The translations under genes and the position numbers were made by a program. The notes beneath the pieces are model-generated. The model saw nothing but the letters and a program-made list of their open reading frames with translations. It had not been told where the DNA came from and did no database searches. Below are positions 32,310 to 40,723 of a DNA stretch of 64,000 nucleotides, one piece after another. Origin of the DNA: VAXT01 sp963794605 (GTDB lineage Bacteria > Actinomycetota > Thermoleophilia > Gaiellales > Gaiellaceae); NCBI GenBank assembly GCA_963794605.1, contig CAWCEN010000003.1, positions 124,001 to 188,000 of the forward strand, written 5' to 3'. How positions within the stretch are numbered: position 1 is the first letter of the stretch; each line of letters starts with the position of its first letter.

Positions 32310-34612
32310 TGACTGACGCCGCGCTCGTAGCGGTTCTCGACGGCACGGAGGGCGGGCGCCGCATCCACATCGCGGAGCGACTCACGGTGGGGCGTGTCGC
32401 TGACACGGGAGGCCTGGCGCTCGACGACCCTGAGCTCTCACGCGCGCACGCCGTTTTCGGCGTGACGCCTGACGGGCTCGAGATCCAAGACCTCGGGTCG
32501 CTGAACGGGACCTGGGTGAACGGCGAGCGGATCACAGGCCCGACGCTCCTCGCTCCCGGCGACGCGGTCAAAATCGGTGCGACGCGGATCGAGGTGCTCT
32601 CGACCGGCCACAGGCCCGCCGCGGGCCGGCGGTCGACGCCGACGCCCGTCGAAGCCAAGGACGAGCTGCGCCCGGTGAGCGTGCTCTTCGCAGACGTGGT
32701 GGGCTCGACGCCACTCGCGGAACGACTCGCGCCCGAGGACTACATCGCGCTGATCGGCGGCTGCGTCGATCGCATGTGCCGGGCGGTCGAGCAGTTCGGG
32801 GGAGTGATCGACGCGTACATGGGAGATGGGATCGCCGCCTTCTTCGGCTTCCCAGCCGCGACGGAAGACGATGCCGACCGTGCGGCGAGCGCAGCGCTGA
32901 GTCTCGTCCAGGCGATCGACGGCTACGCGGAGGAGGTGCGGGCGAACTGGCGCCTGCCGGAGTTCAACGTCCGCGTCGGCGTCAACAGCGGCAAGGTCGC
33001 GATCGGCGTGGTCGGCGCGGCGGAACGCCATCCGGTCGCGCTCGGCGACACGATGAACGTCGCCGCGCGGCTGCAGGGCGGGGCCGAGCCCGGGACGATC
33101 GTGATCGGCGGAGCGACCGCGCGGAAACTCCAAGGCCGCTTCCTGATGACGCCGTTGGGACACCTCGCCGTTCGAGGACGGGAAGGCCCCGTCGAGGCTT
33201 GGCGACTCCTGAGCGCCCGCCCCGACCGCCAGCGCCGCAAACCGGCCGGCCTCGTCGGTCGAACCTCCGAGACCGCCCAGCTGAAGAAGGCGGCCGCGGC
33301 ACTCCGCGCAGGCCGAGGAGGGCTCGTGCTCGTGGAAGGAGAACCGGGCATCGGGAAGACGCGGCTGCTCGAGTGGCTTCGCGACGAGCTGGGCGACGAC
33401 GCCACCTGGGTCGAGGGACACTGCGCCTCGTACGGCGGGCAGCCTTTGTGCCATGCCCCCGCCGAGGCTCTCCGCGGCTGGGTCGGCGTCGAGGACGTCG
33501 TCCGGCGCGGCGCCATGCTCGAGCGGCTCGGCCTCGAGCCCGACGCACTTCCGTACCTCGCCTCGCTCCTCGCCGACGACGATGCCGAAAGCCTCCCCGC
33601 CCAGTTCGAAGCCGGCCTCGGGAAGGCGTACGAAGCCTGGCTCAGGGGGCTCGCGCGGGAGCGACCGGTCGTCCTTGCGATGCACGACATCCACTGGGCC
33701 GACCACTGCACGCTCGCGTTGGTCGAGCGCCTTCTGAGGTTGATCGACGACCTGCCCCTGCTGATCACCACGACGAGCCGCACGGCGCCCGACGGGAGCG
33801 ATCGGGAATTCCTGGCGCGCGCGCGGCTCGACCACGGGGAGCGCGTCGTCGAGCTCCGGCTTGGCCCGCTCGGCGACTCCGAGGCCGTCGAGCTGTTGTC
33901 GCAGCTCGCACCGGGCGAGCTCGAGCCCGAGGCGAACCGCGAGGTGATCGCTGTCGCCGAGGGCAATCCTCTCTACCTGGAGCACCTGCTGCGCTCTCTG
34001 CTCGAGAGCGGCGGGCTCGAGGCGCGGCGGACGTGGGCGCTGACAGCCCCCGCAGCGAAGCTGCCGATCGGTCTCGAGAGCCTGCTCGTGGCGCGGATCG
34101 CCGCTCTCCCGCGAGACGCACGGGCCGTCGCCCAGGCTGCCGCTGTCCTCGGTCGCATCTTCGCACCGACCACGCTCGGGTTCGTCTCCGGCGTGGAGGA
34201 CGTCGAGCGGAACCTGACGCGCCTCTTGCGCGCGAACATCATCCACGAGCAGCACGCGATTCCGAATCGTGAGTACGCGTTCACGCACGGCCTGCTCCAG
34301 GAAGCGGCGCTCTCGACGCTCACGGGGGGTCGACGTCGGGACCTGTATCGGCGAGTCGCAGCGGCCCACGAGCAGGAGTTCTCGCAGTCACTCGACGACC
34401 ACCTGGAGCAGCTCGCCTTTTACCATGCCCGGGGCGGCGATCATCAGCGGGCGCTCGAGTACCTCGAGCGGGCGGCGCACCGGGCCACGTCGCTCGGCGC
34501 ACGGACCGAGGCCACCGACCTCTGGGCCCGTGCCGCGGGCCTGGCCGAGAAGGTCGACGATCCAGCGGCCCGGGAACGCATCGAGCGGCGGATCGTCGAG
34601 CTGAGCGCGTAG
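32309..34612 (+). CDS. FHA domain - class III adenylate/guanylate cyclase - AAA ATPase protein
   Basis: 767 residues from ATG 32309. Residues 1-98 form an FHA domain (LTVGRVADTGGLALDDPELSRAH, DLGSLNGTWVNGERI), which binds phosphothreonine. Residues 120-300 form a class III cyclase domain with both metal aspartates (Asp129 in FADVVGST, Asp173 in MGDGIAAFFG) and the DTMNVAARL motif. An ATPase domain with Walker A GEPGIGKTR (Lys350), a Walker B-like LAMHDIHWAD and a C-terminal helical region follow. Coupled to the kinase by a TAATG overlap, it is a plausible target of kinase phosphorylation. The cyclic nucleotide made is not determined. Confidence 0.88.
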   Translation: MTDAALVAVLDGTEGGRRIHIAERLTVGRVADTGGLALDDPELSRAHAVFGVTPDGLEIQDLGSLNGTWVNGERITGPTLLAPGDAVKIGATRIEVLSTGHRPAAGRRSTPTPVEAKDELRPVSVLFADVVGSTPLAERLAPEDYIALIGGCVDRMCRAVEQFGGVIDAYMGDGIAAFFGFPAATEDDADRAASAALSLVQAIDGYAEEVRANWRLPEFNVRVGVNSGKVAIGVVGAAERHPVALGDTMNVAARLQGGAEPGTIVIGGATARKLQGRFLMTPLGHLAVRGREGPVEAWRLLSARPDRQRRKPAGLVGRTSETAQLKKAAAALRAGRGGLVLVEGEPGIGKTRLLEWLRDELGDDATWVEGHCASYGGQPLCHAPAEALRGWVGVEDVVRRGAMLERLGLEPDALPYLASLLADDDAESLPAQFEAGLGKAYEAWLRGLARERPVVLAMHDIHWADHCTLALVERLLRLIDDLPLLITTTSRTAPDGSDREFLARARLDHGERVVELRLGPLGDSEAVELLSQLAPGELEPEANREVIAVAEGNPLYLEHLLRSLLESGGLEARRTWALTAPAAKLPIGLESLLVARIAALPRDARAVAQAAAVLGRIFAPTTLGFVSGVEDVERNLTRLLRANIIHEQHAIPNREYAFTHGLLQEAALSTLTGGRRRDLYRRVAAAHEQEFSQSLDDHLEQLAFYHARGGDHQRALEYLERAAHRATSLGARTEATDLWARAAGLAEKVDDPAARERIERRIVELSA

Positions 34613-34681
34613 GGCTCCAAGCCTGACGCAAGCTTTCCCTGGATTTAACGCATGAGACGGGCTCCTGCGGGTAAAACCATC

Positions 34682-34802
34682 GACAGGGACCGGGATCCTG
34701 CGGTTGCACTCTGCGGTCTGCGGCAGAGGTACTCCCCTTGCGAGCCTCCCTTCCCGGGGGAATAGCCAAGCCCAGTACAGGGGCGATCCCGGTCCCTCTG
34801 TT
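34682..34802 (+). ncRNA. Candidate structured leader RNA upstream of rimP
   Basis: A perfect 12-bp stem (GGGACCGGGATC at 34686-34697 with GATCCCGGTCCC at 34785-34796, extended outward after a 2-nt bulge) encloses about 87 bases. Inside are a hairpin CTCTGC/GCAGAG (34710-34726) and a possible CCCC/GGGG arm. A strong terminator follows at 34854-34877. It does not match tRNA, SRP RNA, tmRNA, RNase P RNA or T-box signatures I know. It could be the sensor part of an attenuator or a small RNA. Confidence 0.5.
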
Positions 34803-34853
34803 CTACGGCCACCTTGCTATCCTGGCTGCACCACATTTCAGGCAGTTCGAAAT

Positions 34854-34877
34854 GGGCGCGCCGCGCCCGTTTTTTTT
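34854..34877 (+). terminator. Intrinsic terminator directly upstream of rimP (possible attenuator)
   Basis: Hairpin GGGCG-CGCCG-CGCCC (34854-34868; alternatively 7 bp) followed by G and eight T residues (34870-34877), the best intrinsic terminator in the window. The rimP ribosome-binding site GAGAGGG starts at the next base and the TTG start is 12 bases away. There is no room for a promoter in between, so transcripts reaching rimP must read through it. Confidence 0.88.
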
Positions 34878-34888
34878 GAGAGGGCAGA

Positions 34889-35326
34889 TTGACGGATCTC
34901 TACGACAAGGAACGGACTCTGTACCGCGAGGTCTCCTCGCGCGTCGAGCGCAGCCTGCCCGGAGTCGAGGTCCTTGCGCTCGAGCTCTCCGGCCCGGAGC
35001 GGATGACGGTCTTCGTCGACCATCCGCAGGGCGTTGACCACGGGCTCTGCGAGCGCGTCACCGACGTCCTGCGCGACTACCTGAAGACCTACGCGATCGA
35101 CGTCTCGTCGCCGGGCACCGAGCCGCCGCTCAGACGCCGTCCGCACTTCGAGCGTGCTGTCGGGCACACGGTCGCGGTCCGTACCGCTGACCGGAAGCGC
35201 GTCCGTGGCCGACTCGTCGACGCCGGCGAGCGCACGCTTCGCGTAGAGACCGGCAAAGGCGAGCCCGTGGAAATCCCGTACGACTCGATCGTGCGAGGCA
35301 ACCTGATCGAGGAGGTAGCGAGATGA
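34889..35326 (+). CDS. rimP: Ribosome maturation factor RimP
   Basis: The 145-residue protein assists 30S subunit assembly. It has the RimP N-terminal domain, the hallmark IDVSSPGTEPPLRRRPHFERAVG and the C-terminal Sm-like domain (VRGRLVDAGERTLRVETG). TTG 34889 is preceded by GAGAGGG. It is the first gene of the rimP-nusA-infB operon, and its stop overlaps nusA (ATGA). A structured leader and a terminator lie immediately upstream, so expression may be controlled by attenuation. Confidence 0.94.
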   Translation: MTDLYDKERTLYREVSSRVERSLPGVEVLALELSGPERMTVFVDHPQGVDHGLCERVTDVLRDYLKTYAIDVSSPGTEPPLRRRPHFERAVGHTVAVRTADRKRVRGRLVDAGERTLRVETGKGEPVEIPYDSIVRGNLIEEVAR

Positions 35327-36879
35327 GCAGAGAGATCATCGAGGCGGTTCGCGTCATCGAGAAGGAGAAGGGGATCGAGGGCGAGACCCTGATCCACGCA
35401 CTCGAGGACGCGCTCCTCGCCGCCTACAAGAAGACTCCAGGCGCCACGCGCCACGCGACGGTCGAGCTCGACAACGAAGGCGACTTCCGCGTCTACTCGA
35501 TCGAGCTGCCCTCGGACATCGAGGAGCGCCTGATCGAAGAGGCAAGGGAACGCACGCTGACGGAGCTCGAGGCGCTCGAGGCCGAGAACGGCGAGCGCTC
35601 GCACACGCTGATCAACGACGAGGACCTCGACATCGACTGGTCCGACGTGCCCGAGGACCAGGTCAAGCGCGAGGACGTGACGCCGCACGACTTCGGGCGC
35701 ATCGCCGCGCAGACCGCGAAGCAGGTCATCCTGCAGCGGATCCGCGAGGCCGAGCGCGAGATGATGTACGACGAGTACGTCGACCGCGTGACCGAGGTCG
35801 TGACCGGCATCGTGCAGCAGGCGGGCGACCGCAACAACGTGCTGGTCGACCTCGGCAAGGTCGAGGCGCTGCTCCCTCGCTCCGAGCAGGTCGACGGCGA
35901 GCGCTACGAGCAGGGCAGCCGGATCAAGGCCGTCATCACCGAGGTCCGCTCCGGGACGAAGGGGCCGCAGGTCATCCTGTCGCGGCGCGATCCCGAGCTG
36001 ATACGCACGCTGTTCGAGATCGAGGTGCCCGAGATCGCGGACGGCCTCGTCGAGATCCGCGGTGTCGCCCGCGAACCGGGCTACCGCTCCAAGATCGCCG
36101 TCGAGTCGCACGCCCAGGGCGTCGATCCGGTCGGCGCGTGCGTCGGGCCGCGAGGCTCGCGCGTGCGCATGGTCGTCTCCGAGCTGCGCGGCGAGAAGAT
36201 CGACATCATCCCGTGGAACACCGAGCCTGCGCGCTTCATCGCGAAGGCGCTCTCGCCCGCGCGCGTGCGCGAAGTGCTCGTCGACGACGTCACGAAAGAG
36301 GCGACGGTGATCGTCCCCGAGGACCAGCTCGCGCTGGCGATCGGCAAGGAGGGCTTGAACGCCCGTCTGGCCGCGCGCCTGACCGGGTGGAAGGTCGATA
36401 TCCAGTCCGACGCCGAGTACGCCCAGGCCGAGGCCGAGGCCGCGTTCGCAGGCGGCGACTCGGGCGAGGAGTTCTCCGGCCGCTGCATTGCGATCCTCGC
36501 GAACGGCAAGCGCTGCCCCAACGCCGCGATCCCCGGCTCTCGCTTCTGCGGGATCGCCGCACACCGCGAGCTCGCCGAGCGCGAGGCCGCCGGCGAGGAG
36601 CTCGAGGCGTCCCAGGTGGTCGGCGGCGTCAGCGACGAGGAAGAAGCTCCCGCCGAGGAAGTCGCAGGCGAAGAGGCCGACGCCGGAGCCGAGCCGCAGG
36701 AGACGCAGCCCGTCGCCGAAGCGGAAGCCGAGCCAGCGGCGGAGGGGGTCTCGGGGGAACCGGGGGGTTCCCCCGGCGACAGAGATCCGGTTGAGCCGCA
36801 GGAAGCTCCCGTGGAGCCCGATGTGCCCGTGGCGGTCGAGGAGACCGCCTCCGAAGGAGAGACACCTTCGACCGCGTGA
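35323..36879 (+). CDS. nusA: Transcription elongation/termination factor NusA with C-terminal zinc-finger-like motif
   Basis: A 518-residue protein with a NusA N-terminal domain (residues 1-145), S1 domain (about 150-215), and KH1/KH2 domains (about 220-375, with GVDPVGACVGPRGSRVRMV and LALAIGKEGLNARLAARLTGW). NusA modulates pausing, termination and antitermination on RNA polymerase. After KH2 comes an unusual segment with Cys388-x9-Cys398-x10-Cys409-x4-His414, spaced like a zinc site. A Glu/Ala/Pro-rich acidic tail of about 100 residues follows, probably disordered. ATG 35323 overlaps rimP; the stop overlaps ylxR (GTGA). Confidence 0.95.
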   Translation: MSREIIEAVRVIEKEKGIEGETLIHALEDALLAAYKKTPGATRHATVELDNEGDFRVYSIELPSDIEERLIEEARERTLTELEALEAENGERSHTLINDEDLDIDWSDVPEDQVKREDVTPHDFGRIAAQTAKQVILQRIREAEREMMYDEYVDRVTEVVTGIVQQAGDRNNVLVDLGKVEALLPRSEQVDGERYEQGSRIKAVITEVRSGTKGPQVILSRRDPELIRTLFEIEVPEIADGLVEIRGVAREPGYRSKIAVESHAQGVDPVGACVGPRGSRVRMVVSELRGEKIDIIPWNTEPARFIAKALSPARVREVLVDDVTKEATVIVPEDQLALAIGKEGLNARLAARLTGWKVDIQSDAEYAQAEAEAAFAGGDSGEEFSGRCIAILANGKRCPNAAIPGSRFCGIAAHRELAEREAAGEELEASQVVGGVSDEEEAPAEEVAGEEADAGAEPQETQPVAEAEAEPAAEGVSGEPGGSPGDRDPVEPQEAPVEPDVPVAVEETASEGETPSTA

Positions 36880-37133
36880 GCCCGGCGCCGATCCGGACCT
36901 GTGCCGGGTGTGGTCGCAAGGCGCCTCGGGAAGAGCTGATTCGCTTCGTCGCCCAGGACGGCCGGTTGACGCCTGGCCCGTATGAGCCTGGCCGAGGCGT
37001 GTACACGTGCCGGAGGCTGCCGTGCTTCGAGCGCGCGCTCGCCAACCGCGGCTTTGCCCGCACGTTGAAGACTCCCGTCCGGGTCGATCAAGAGCTCGCC
37101 GCTCTCTACACTAGTGGGGACAGAAATGGCTGA
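36876..37133 (+). CDS. ylxR: YlxR/RnpM family RNA-binding protein (DUF448)
   Basis: 85 residues with the family start RTCAGCGRKAPREELIRFV, then GRGVYTCRRLPCFERALANRGFARTL. YlxR-type proteins bind RNA; the Bacillus member modulates RNase P (RnpM). The four cysteines (CAGC and two later) could hold a metal. It sits between nusA and infB, its conserved place. The GTG at 36876 overlaps the nusA stop, and its own end overlaps the infB start by 8 bases. Confidence 0.9.
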   Translation: MSPAPIRTCAGCGRKAPREELIRFVAQDGRLTPGPYEPGRGVYTCRRLPCFERALANRGFARTLKTPVRVDQELAALYTSGDRNG

Positions 37134-39105
37134 TTCACAGGGAAACTCGAAGGGAAACCGGCCGAACAGGCCCGTCCGTCCGCGCCAGGCGCCGGGTGGG
37201 CGCAAGCGCCGCGTCGTCATCGACCAAGGCGCAGCGCGGCCGCGCCAGGACTCACGTCAGTCTCGTGAGCGCACCGAGCAACGACCGAAATCGCAGCCGG
37301 GGCCGCAGCCGACTGGCCCGGTCACGGTTCCTTCTGGCGTGTCCGTCAAGGACCTGTCGCAGGCGCTCGGTGTCCCGGCGGCTCAGATCATCAAGATCAT
37401 GATGGGCCTCGGCGAGATGGTGACGATCACGCAGTCACTCTCGGACGAGGCCGTGCAGCTGATCGCGACCGAGGTCAAGCGCGACGTGACGATCAAGCAT
37501 GTCGCCGACGAAGACGAGCTTCCGGAGGTCTTCGAAGACGCTCCCGAGGACCTCGTCGACCGGCCGCCGGTGGTCACGATCATGGGCCACGTCGACCACG
37601 GGAAGACGACGCTCCTGGACGCGATCCGCGAGTCGTCGGTCGTCGAGACCGAGGCCGGCGGGATCACGCAGCACATCGGCGCGTACCAGGTCGAGCACGA
37701 CGGGCGCAGGATCACGTTCCTCGACACGCCGGGCCACGAGGCCTTCACGGCCATGCGCGCGCGCGGAGCCGAGGTGACGGACATCGCCGTGCTCGTGGTC
37801 GCGGCCGATGACGGCGTGAAGCCGCAGACGCAGGAGTCGATCGCCCACGCTCGTGCGGCCGAGGTTCCGATCGTCGTCGCCGTGAACAAGATCGACCGGC
37901 CAGACGCGGATCCCCAGCGCGTCCGACAGGAGCTCTCCAACGAGGATCTCCAGCCCGAGGAGTGGGGCGGCTCGACGCAGTACTCGGACGTTTCGGCCCG
38001 GGAGAAGCAGAACCTCGACGACCTGCTCGAGAAGGTGCTGCTCGTCGCGGACGCCGAGCTCGAGTTGAAGGCGAACCCGACCGCTGAGGCCTCGGGCCCG
38101 ATCATCGAGTCGCGCCTCGACGTCGGCCGCGGCCCGGTCGCGACCATGCTCGTCCAGCGCGGCACGCTCCACGTCGGCGACCCGATCGTCGCCGGCGACG
38201 CCTGGGGCAAGGTGCGCGCCCTCCACACGTACCGTGGCGAGAAGGTCGACGAGGCGCGTCCGGGCGATCCGATCGAGATCATCGGCTTCGACCAGCCGCC
38301 GGCGGCCGGCGACCATGCGCGGGTCGTCGAGAACGACCGCCAGGCGCGGCACCTCGCGCAGGTGCGCGGCGAGCGCGTGCGGCGCGAGCAGCTGGCACAG
38401 CGGCGTCCGTCCGGTGTCTCGCTGGACACGCTCTTCTCGCAGATGCAGGAAGGCGCGGTCCAGGACCTGAACCTCGTGATCAAGGCCGACGTGGACGGCT
38501 CCGTCGAGGCCGCGGTCTCCGAGCTCCAGAAGATCCAGCACCCCGAAGTGCGCGTGAACGTGATCCACACGGGCGTCGGCGGCATCTCCGAGAACGACGT
38601 CATGCTCGCGACGGCGTCGAACGCGATGATCGTCGGCTTCAACGTGCGGCCGAACGCCGAGGCGCGGGCGCTGGCCGAGCGCGAGGGCGTCGAGATCCGC
38701 ACGTACAACGTGATCTATCGGCTGACCGAGGACATCGAGCAGGCGCTCGTCGGGATGCTGAAGCCGGTCACGACCGAGGAGACGCTCGGCGAGGCCGAGG
38801 TGCGCGCGCTGTTCCGTGTCTCTCGTCTCGGGACGATCGCGGGCTCGTACGTCACGAGCGGCGTCGTGCGCCGGAACGCGAAGGTGCGCGTCGTCCGCGA
38901 CGGGACTGTCATCTACGACACGACGATCTCGCAGCTGAAGCGCTTCAAGGACGACGTCCGCGAGGTGGAGGAGGGCTTCGAGTGCGGCATCCTCCTCGAC
39001 GGCTTCAACGACGTGAAGGAAGGCGATGTGCTCGAGGTCTACGAGGTGCGCGAGGTCGAGCGCACCGACCTGAACGCTCCGGCCGCGACTCCCGCAGCGA
39101 CCTGA
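37126..39105 (+). CDS. infB: Translation initiation factor IF-2
   Basis: The 659-residue GTPase places initiator tRNA on the ribosome. A short, basic, Gln/Arg/Pro-rich N-terminal arm (1-70) precedes the IF2_N motif (VSVKDLSQALGVPAAQIIKIMMGLG) and the G domain beginning near residue 150: G1 GHVDHGKTTLLD, G3 DTPGHEAF, G4 NKID. Domains II to IV follow. The N-terminal arm is much shorter than the several hundred residues seen in many actinobacteria. ATG 37126 is chosen over in-frame GTG 37114 because GTGGGGA precedes it. Confidence 0.95.
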   Translation: MADSQGNSKGNRPNRPVRPRQAPGGRKRRVVIDQGAARPRQDSRQSRERTEQRPKSQPGPQPTGPVTVPSGVSVKDLSQALGVPAAQIIKIMMGLGEMVTITQSLSDEAVQLIATEVKRDVTIKHVADEDELPEVFEDAPEDLVDRPPVVTIMGHVDHGKTTLLDAIRESSVVETEAGGITQHIGAYQVEHDGRRITFLDTPGHEAFTAMRARGAEVTDIAVLVVAADDGVKPQTQESIAHARAAEVPIVVAVNKIDRPDADPQRVRQELSNEDLQPEEWGGSTQYSDVSAREKQNLDDLLEKVLLVADAELELKANPTAEASGPIIESRLDVGRGPVATMLVQRGTLHVGDPIVAGDAWGKVRALHTYRGEKVDEARPGDPIEIIGFDQPPAAGDHARVVENDRQARHLAQVRGERVRREQLAQRRPSGVSLDTLFSQMQEGAVQDLNLVIKADVDGSVEAAVSELQKIQHPEVRVNVIHTGVGGISENDVMLATASNAMIVGFNVRPNAEARALAEREGVEIRTYNVIYRLTEDIEQALVGMLKPVTTEETLGEAEVRALFRVSRLGTIAGSYVTSGVVRRNAKVRVVRDGTVIYDTTISQLKRFKDDVREVEEGFECGILLDGFNDVKEGDVLEVYEVREVERTDLNAPAATPAAT

Positions 39106-39401
39106 GCACCGGCTACGTCGGAATCCTCACCGTCGAGCTCCATTTCCCGGAGGCGGGGTCGCTGAAGGGCAAGCGAAAGTACGTGAAGTCGGCGAAGGCG
39201 CAGCTCCAGAACCGCTTCGGCGCGTCGGTGGCGGAGGTCGACCACCACGAGAAATGGCAGCGGGCGCGCCTGACGGTCGCCTGCGTCACACGTGAGCACG
39301 GGGAGGCGGCGCGGCTGCTCGAGGAAGCGGTGCGCTACCTCAACGGCCAGGAGTACGAGCTCGTGTCTGCGGAGAAAGCAATCGTGCGGACCGATGACTG
39401 A
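39102..39401 (+). CDS. DUF503 family protein, likely CTG start
   Basis: 99 residues if translation starts at CTG 39102. The sequence STGYVGILTVELHFPEAGSLKGKRKYVKSAKAQLQNRF...SVAEVDHHEKWQRARL matches DUF503 (YlxP-like) from its very N-terminus. The only upstream canonical start in frame (GTG 38982) adds 40 Arg-rich residues encoded inside infB and is not credible. The CTG overlaps the infB stop as CTGA, the same geometry as the GTGA and ATGA overlaps elsewhere in the operon. The family lies between infB and rbfA in many bacteria and is of unknown function. It overlaps rbfA by 8 bases. Confidence 0.8.
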   Translation: MSTGYVGILTVELHFPEAGSLKGKRKYVKSAKAQLQNRFGASVAEVDHHEKWQRARLTVACVTREHGEAARLLEEAVRYLNGQEYELVSAEKAIVRTDD

Positions 39402-39744
39402 GCGCATGCGACGCGTGAACGAGGCGATTCGGGAGACGCTTGCGGAGGCGATCGGCGAGCTCAAGGACCCGCGAATCGGGTTCGTGACCGTGACCGGCGT
39501 CGAGACGTCGCCCGACCTCCGCCAGGCGAAGGTCTTCGTCAGCGTCCTAGGCAACGAGCGCAAGCGGCAGAACACGCTGCAGGGGCTCGAGTCCGCTCAC
39601 GGAGTGCTCCAGCTGCGGTTGGCAACCGAGCTCAGGATGAAGCGGACTCCGCTCTTGACCTTCGAATACGATCCCACGGTCGCGGAAGGCGTCCGCATGT
39701 CCCAGTTGATAGATGAGCTCGCCCCAGACGACGACAACAGCTGA
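39394..39744 (+). CDS. rbfA: Ribosome-binding factor A
   Basis: The 116-residue KH-like protein matures the 5' end of 16S rRNA. Family features are RRVNEAIRETLAEAIGELKDPRIGFVTVTGVETSPDLRQAKVFVSVLG and LRMKRTPLLTFEYDPTVAEGVRMSQLIDEL. ATG 39394 lies inside the end of the DUF503 gene, implying coupling. Its own end overlaps nrnA by 32 bases. Confidence 0.93.
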   Translation: MTERMRRVNEAIRETLAEAIGELKDPRIGFVTVTGVETSPDLRQAKVFVSVLGNERKRQNTLQGLESAHGVLQLRLATELRMKRTPLLTFEYDPTVAEGVRMSQLIDELAPDDDNS

Positions 39745-40723
39745 GCTGCAGGCGGTCGCGGACGCGATCCGGTCGCACGACCGCTTCCTCGTCACGACGC
39801 ACGAGAACCCCGATGGAGACGCGCTCGGGTCGCTGCTCGCGACGAAGCTGGCCCTCGACCAGCTGGGCAAGGACTCGGTCATGTACCTGGCCGGCGAAGC
39901 GCCGCTGCCGCGCGAGTACTCGTGGATGCCGCTCGACGATCTGCGCCGCTCGCTGCCCGACGACGCGGCCTCGCGCGTTCTGCTCGCGCTCGACTGTGCG
40001 AACGAGAGCCGCCTCGGGCCCGACCCGGAGGTGCTGCACAGCGCGCCGCTCGTCGTCAACGTCGACCACCATCACGACAACTCGCGTTTCGGCGCGGTCA
40101 ACCTCGTCGTCGCCGACGCGTCGTCGACCGGCGAGATCGTGCGCGACCTGCTGGACGAGCTCGGCGTGGAGCTGACGCCCGAGATCGCGGAAGCGCTCTA
40201 CATCGCGCTCGTCACGGACACCGGCCGCTTCCAGTACACGAACACGACGCCCAAGGCGCTGCGGCTCGCCGCGGAGCTCGTCGAGGCCGGCGCCGACGTG
40301 CACAAGATCTTCCAGGGCGTCTACGAGAGCGTCCAGTTCGCGAAGCTGAAGCTTCTGGCGCGGGCACTCGAGCGCGCGGAGGTCTACGAGGGCGGCCGGC
40401 TCGTGATCTCGTACCTCCTGCGCGGCGACTTCGCCGAAGTGGGTGCGGCCGAGCCGTACTCGGAGGGGATCATCGACTACCTGCGTGCCGTCGAGGGCGC
40501 GGACATGGCGGCGCTGATCCGCGAGCCTCCGCGCGGCGACGCGCCTGCCAGGCGGGTGAGCCTGCGCGCGTCTGCGGACGAGCTCGACGTCTCGAAGATC
40601 GCACGGGCGTCGGGAGCGGGGGGCGGGCACCGCCAGGCGGCCGGGTTCTCGAGCAACGACTCGATCGAACAGATCACCGAGTTCATCCGCCGCGAGTTCG
40701 CCGCCGCTCGGAATGGGTCGTAA
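39713..40723 (+). CDS. nrnA: DHH/DHHA1 phosphoesterase (NrnA-like oligoribonuclease / pAp phosphatase)
   Basis: The 336-residue manganese phosphoesterase has the DHH domain (HENPDGDALGS, LALDCANESRLG, VNVDHHHDN) and the DHHA1 domain ending in GAGGGHRQAAGF. NrnA enzymes degrade short oligoribonucleotides and 3'-phosphoadenosine 5'-phosphate. The position between rbfA and truB is conserved in actinobacteria and Firmicutes. ATG 39713 overlaps rbfA. The end overlaps truB by 11 bases. Confidence 0.92.
   Translation: MSSPQTTTTAELQAVADAIRSHDRFLVTTHENPDGDALGSLLATKLALDQLGKDSVMYLAGEAPLPREYSWMPLDDLRRSLPDDAASRVLLALDCANESRLGPDPEVLHSAPLVVNVDHHHDNSRFGAVNLVVADASSTGEIVRDLLDELGVELTPEIAEALYIALVTDTGRFQYTNTTPKALRLAAELVEAGADVHKIFQGVYESVQFAKLKLLARALERAEVYEGGRLVISYLLRGDFAEVGAAEPYSEGIIDYLRAVEGADMAALIREPPRGDAPARRVSLRASADELDVSKIARASGAGGGHRQAAGFSSNDSIEQITEFIRREFAAARNGS

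Noticed and set aside
30677..34612. A single open frame of 1,311 codons joining the kinase to the cyclase
   Set aside because: The middle part (31790-32308) is Arg-rich nonsense in this frame, while the +1 frame gives a coherent extracellular domain and a TAATG junction. Two genes with one indel fit better.
34682..34802. Known RNA classes (SRP RNA, tmRNA, RNase P RNA, tRNA, T-box, c-di-GMP and cobalamin riboswitches)
   Set aside because: The diagnostic sequences of each are absent. A short resemblance to a c-di-GMP-I segment is isolated and the rest of that motif is missing.
38982..39101. GTG 38982 as start of the DUF503 gene
   Set aside because: It would add 40 Arg-rich residues encoded within infB, with no family similarity.
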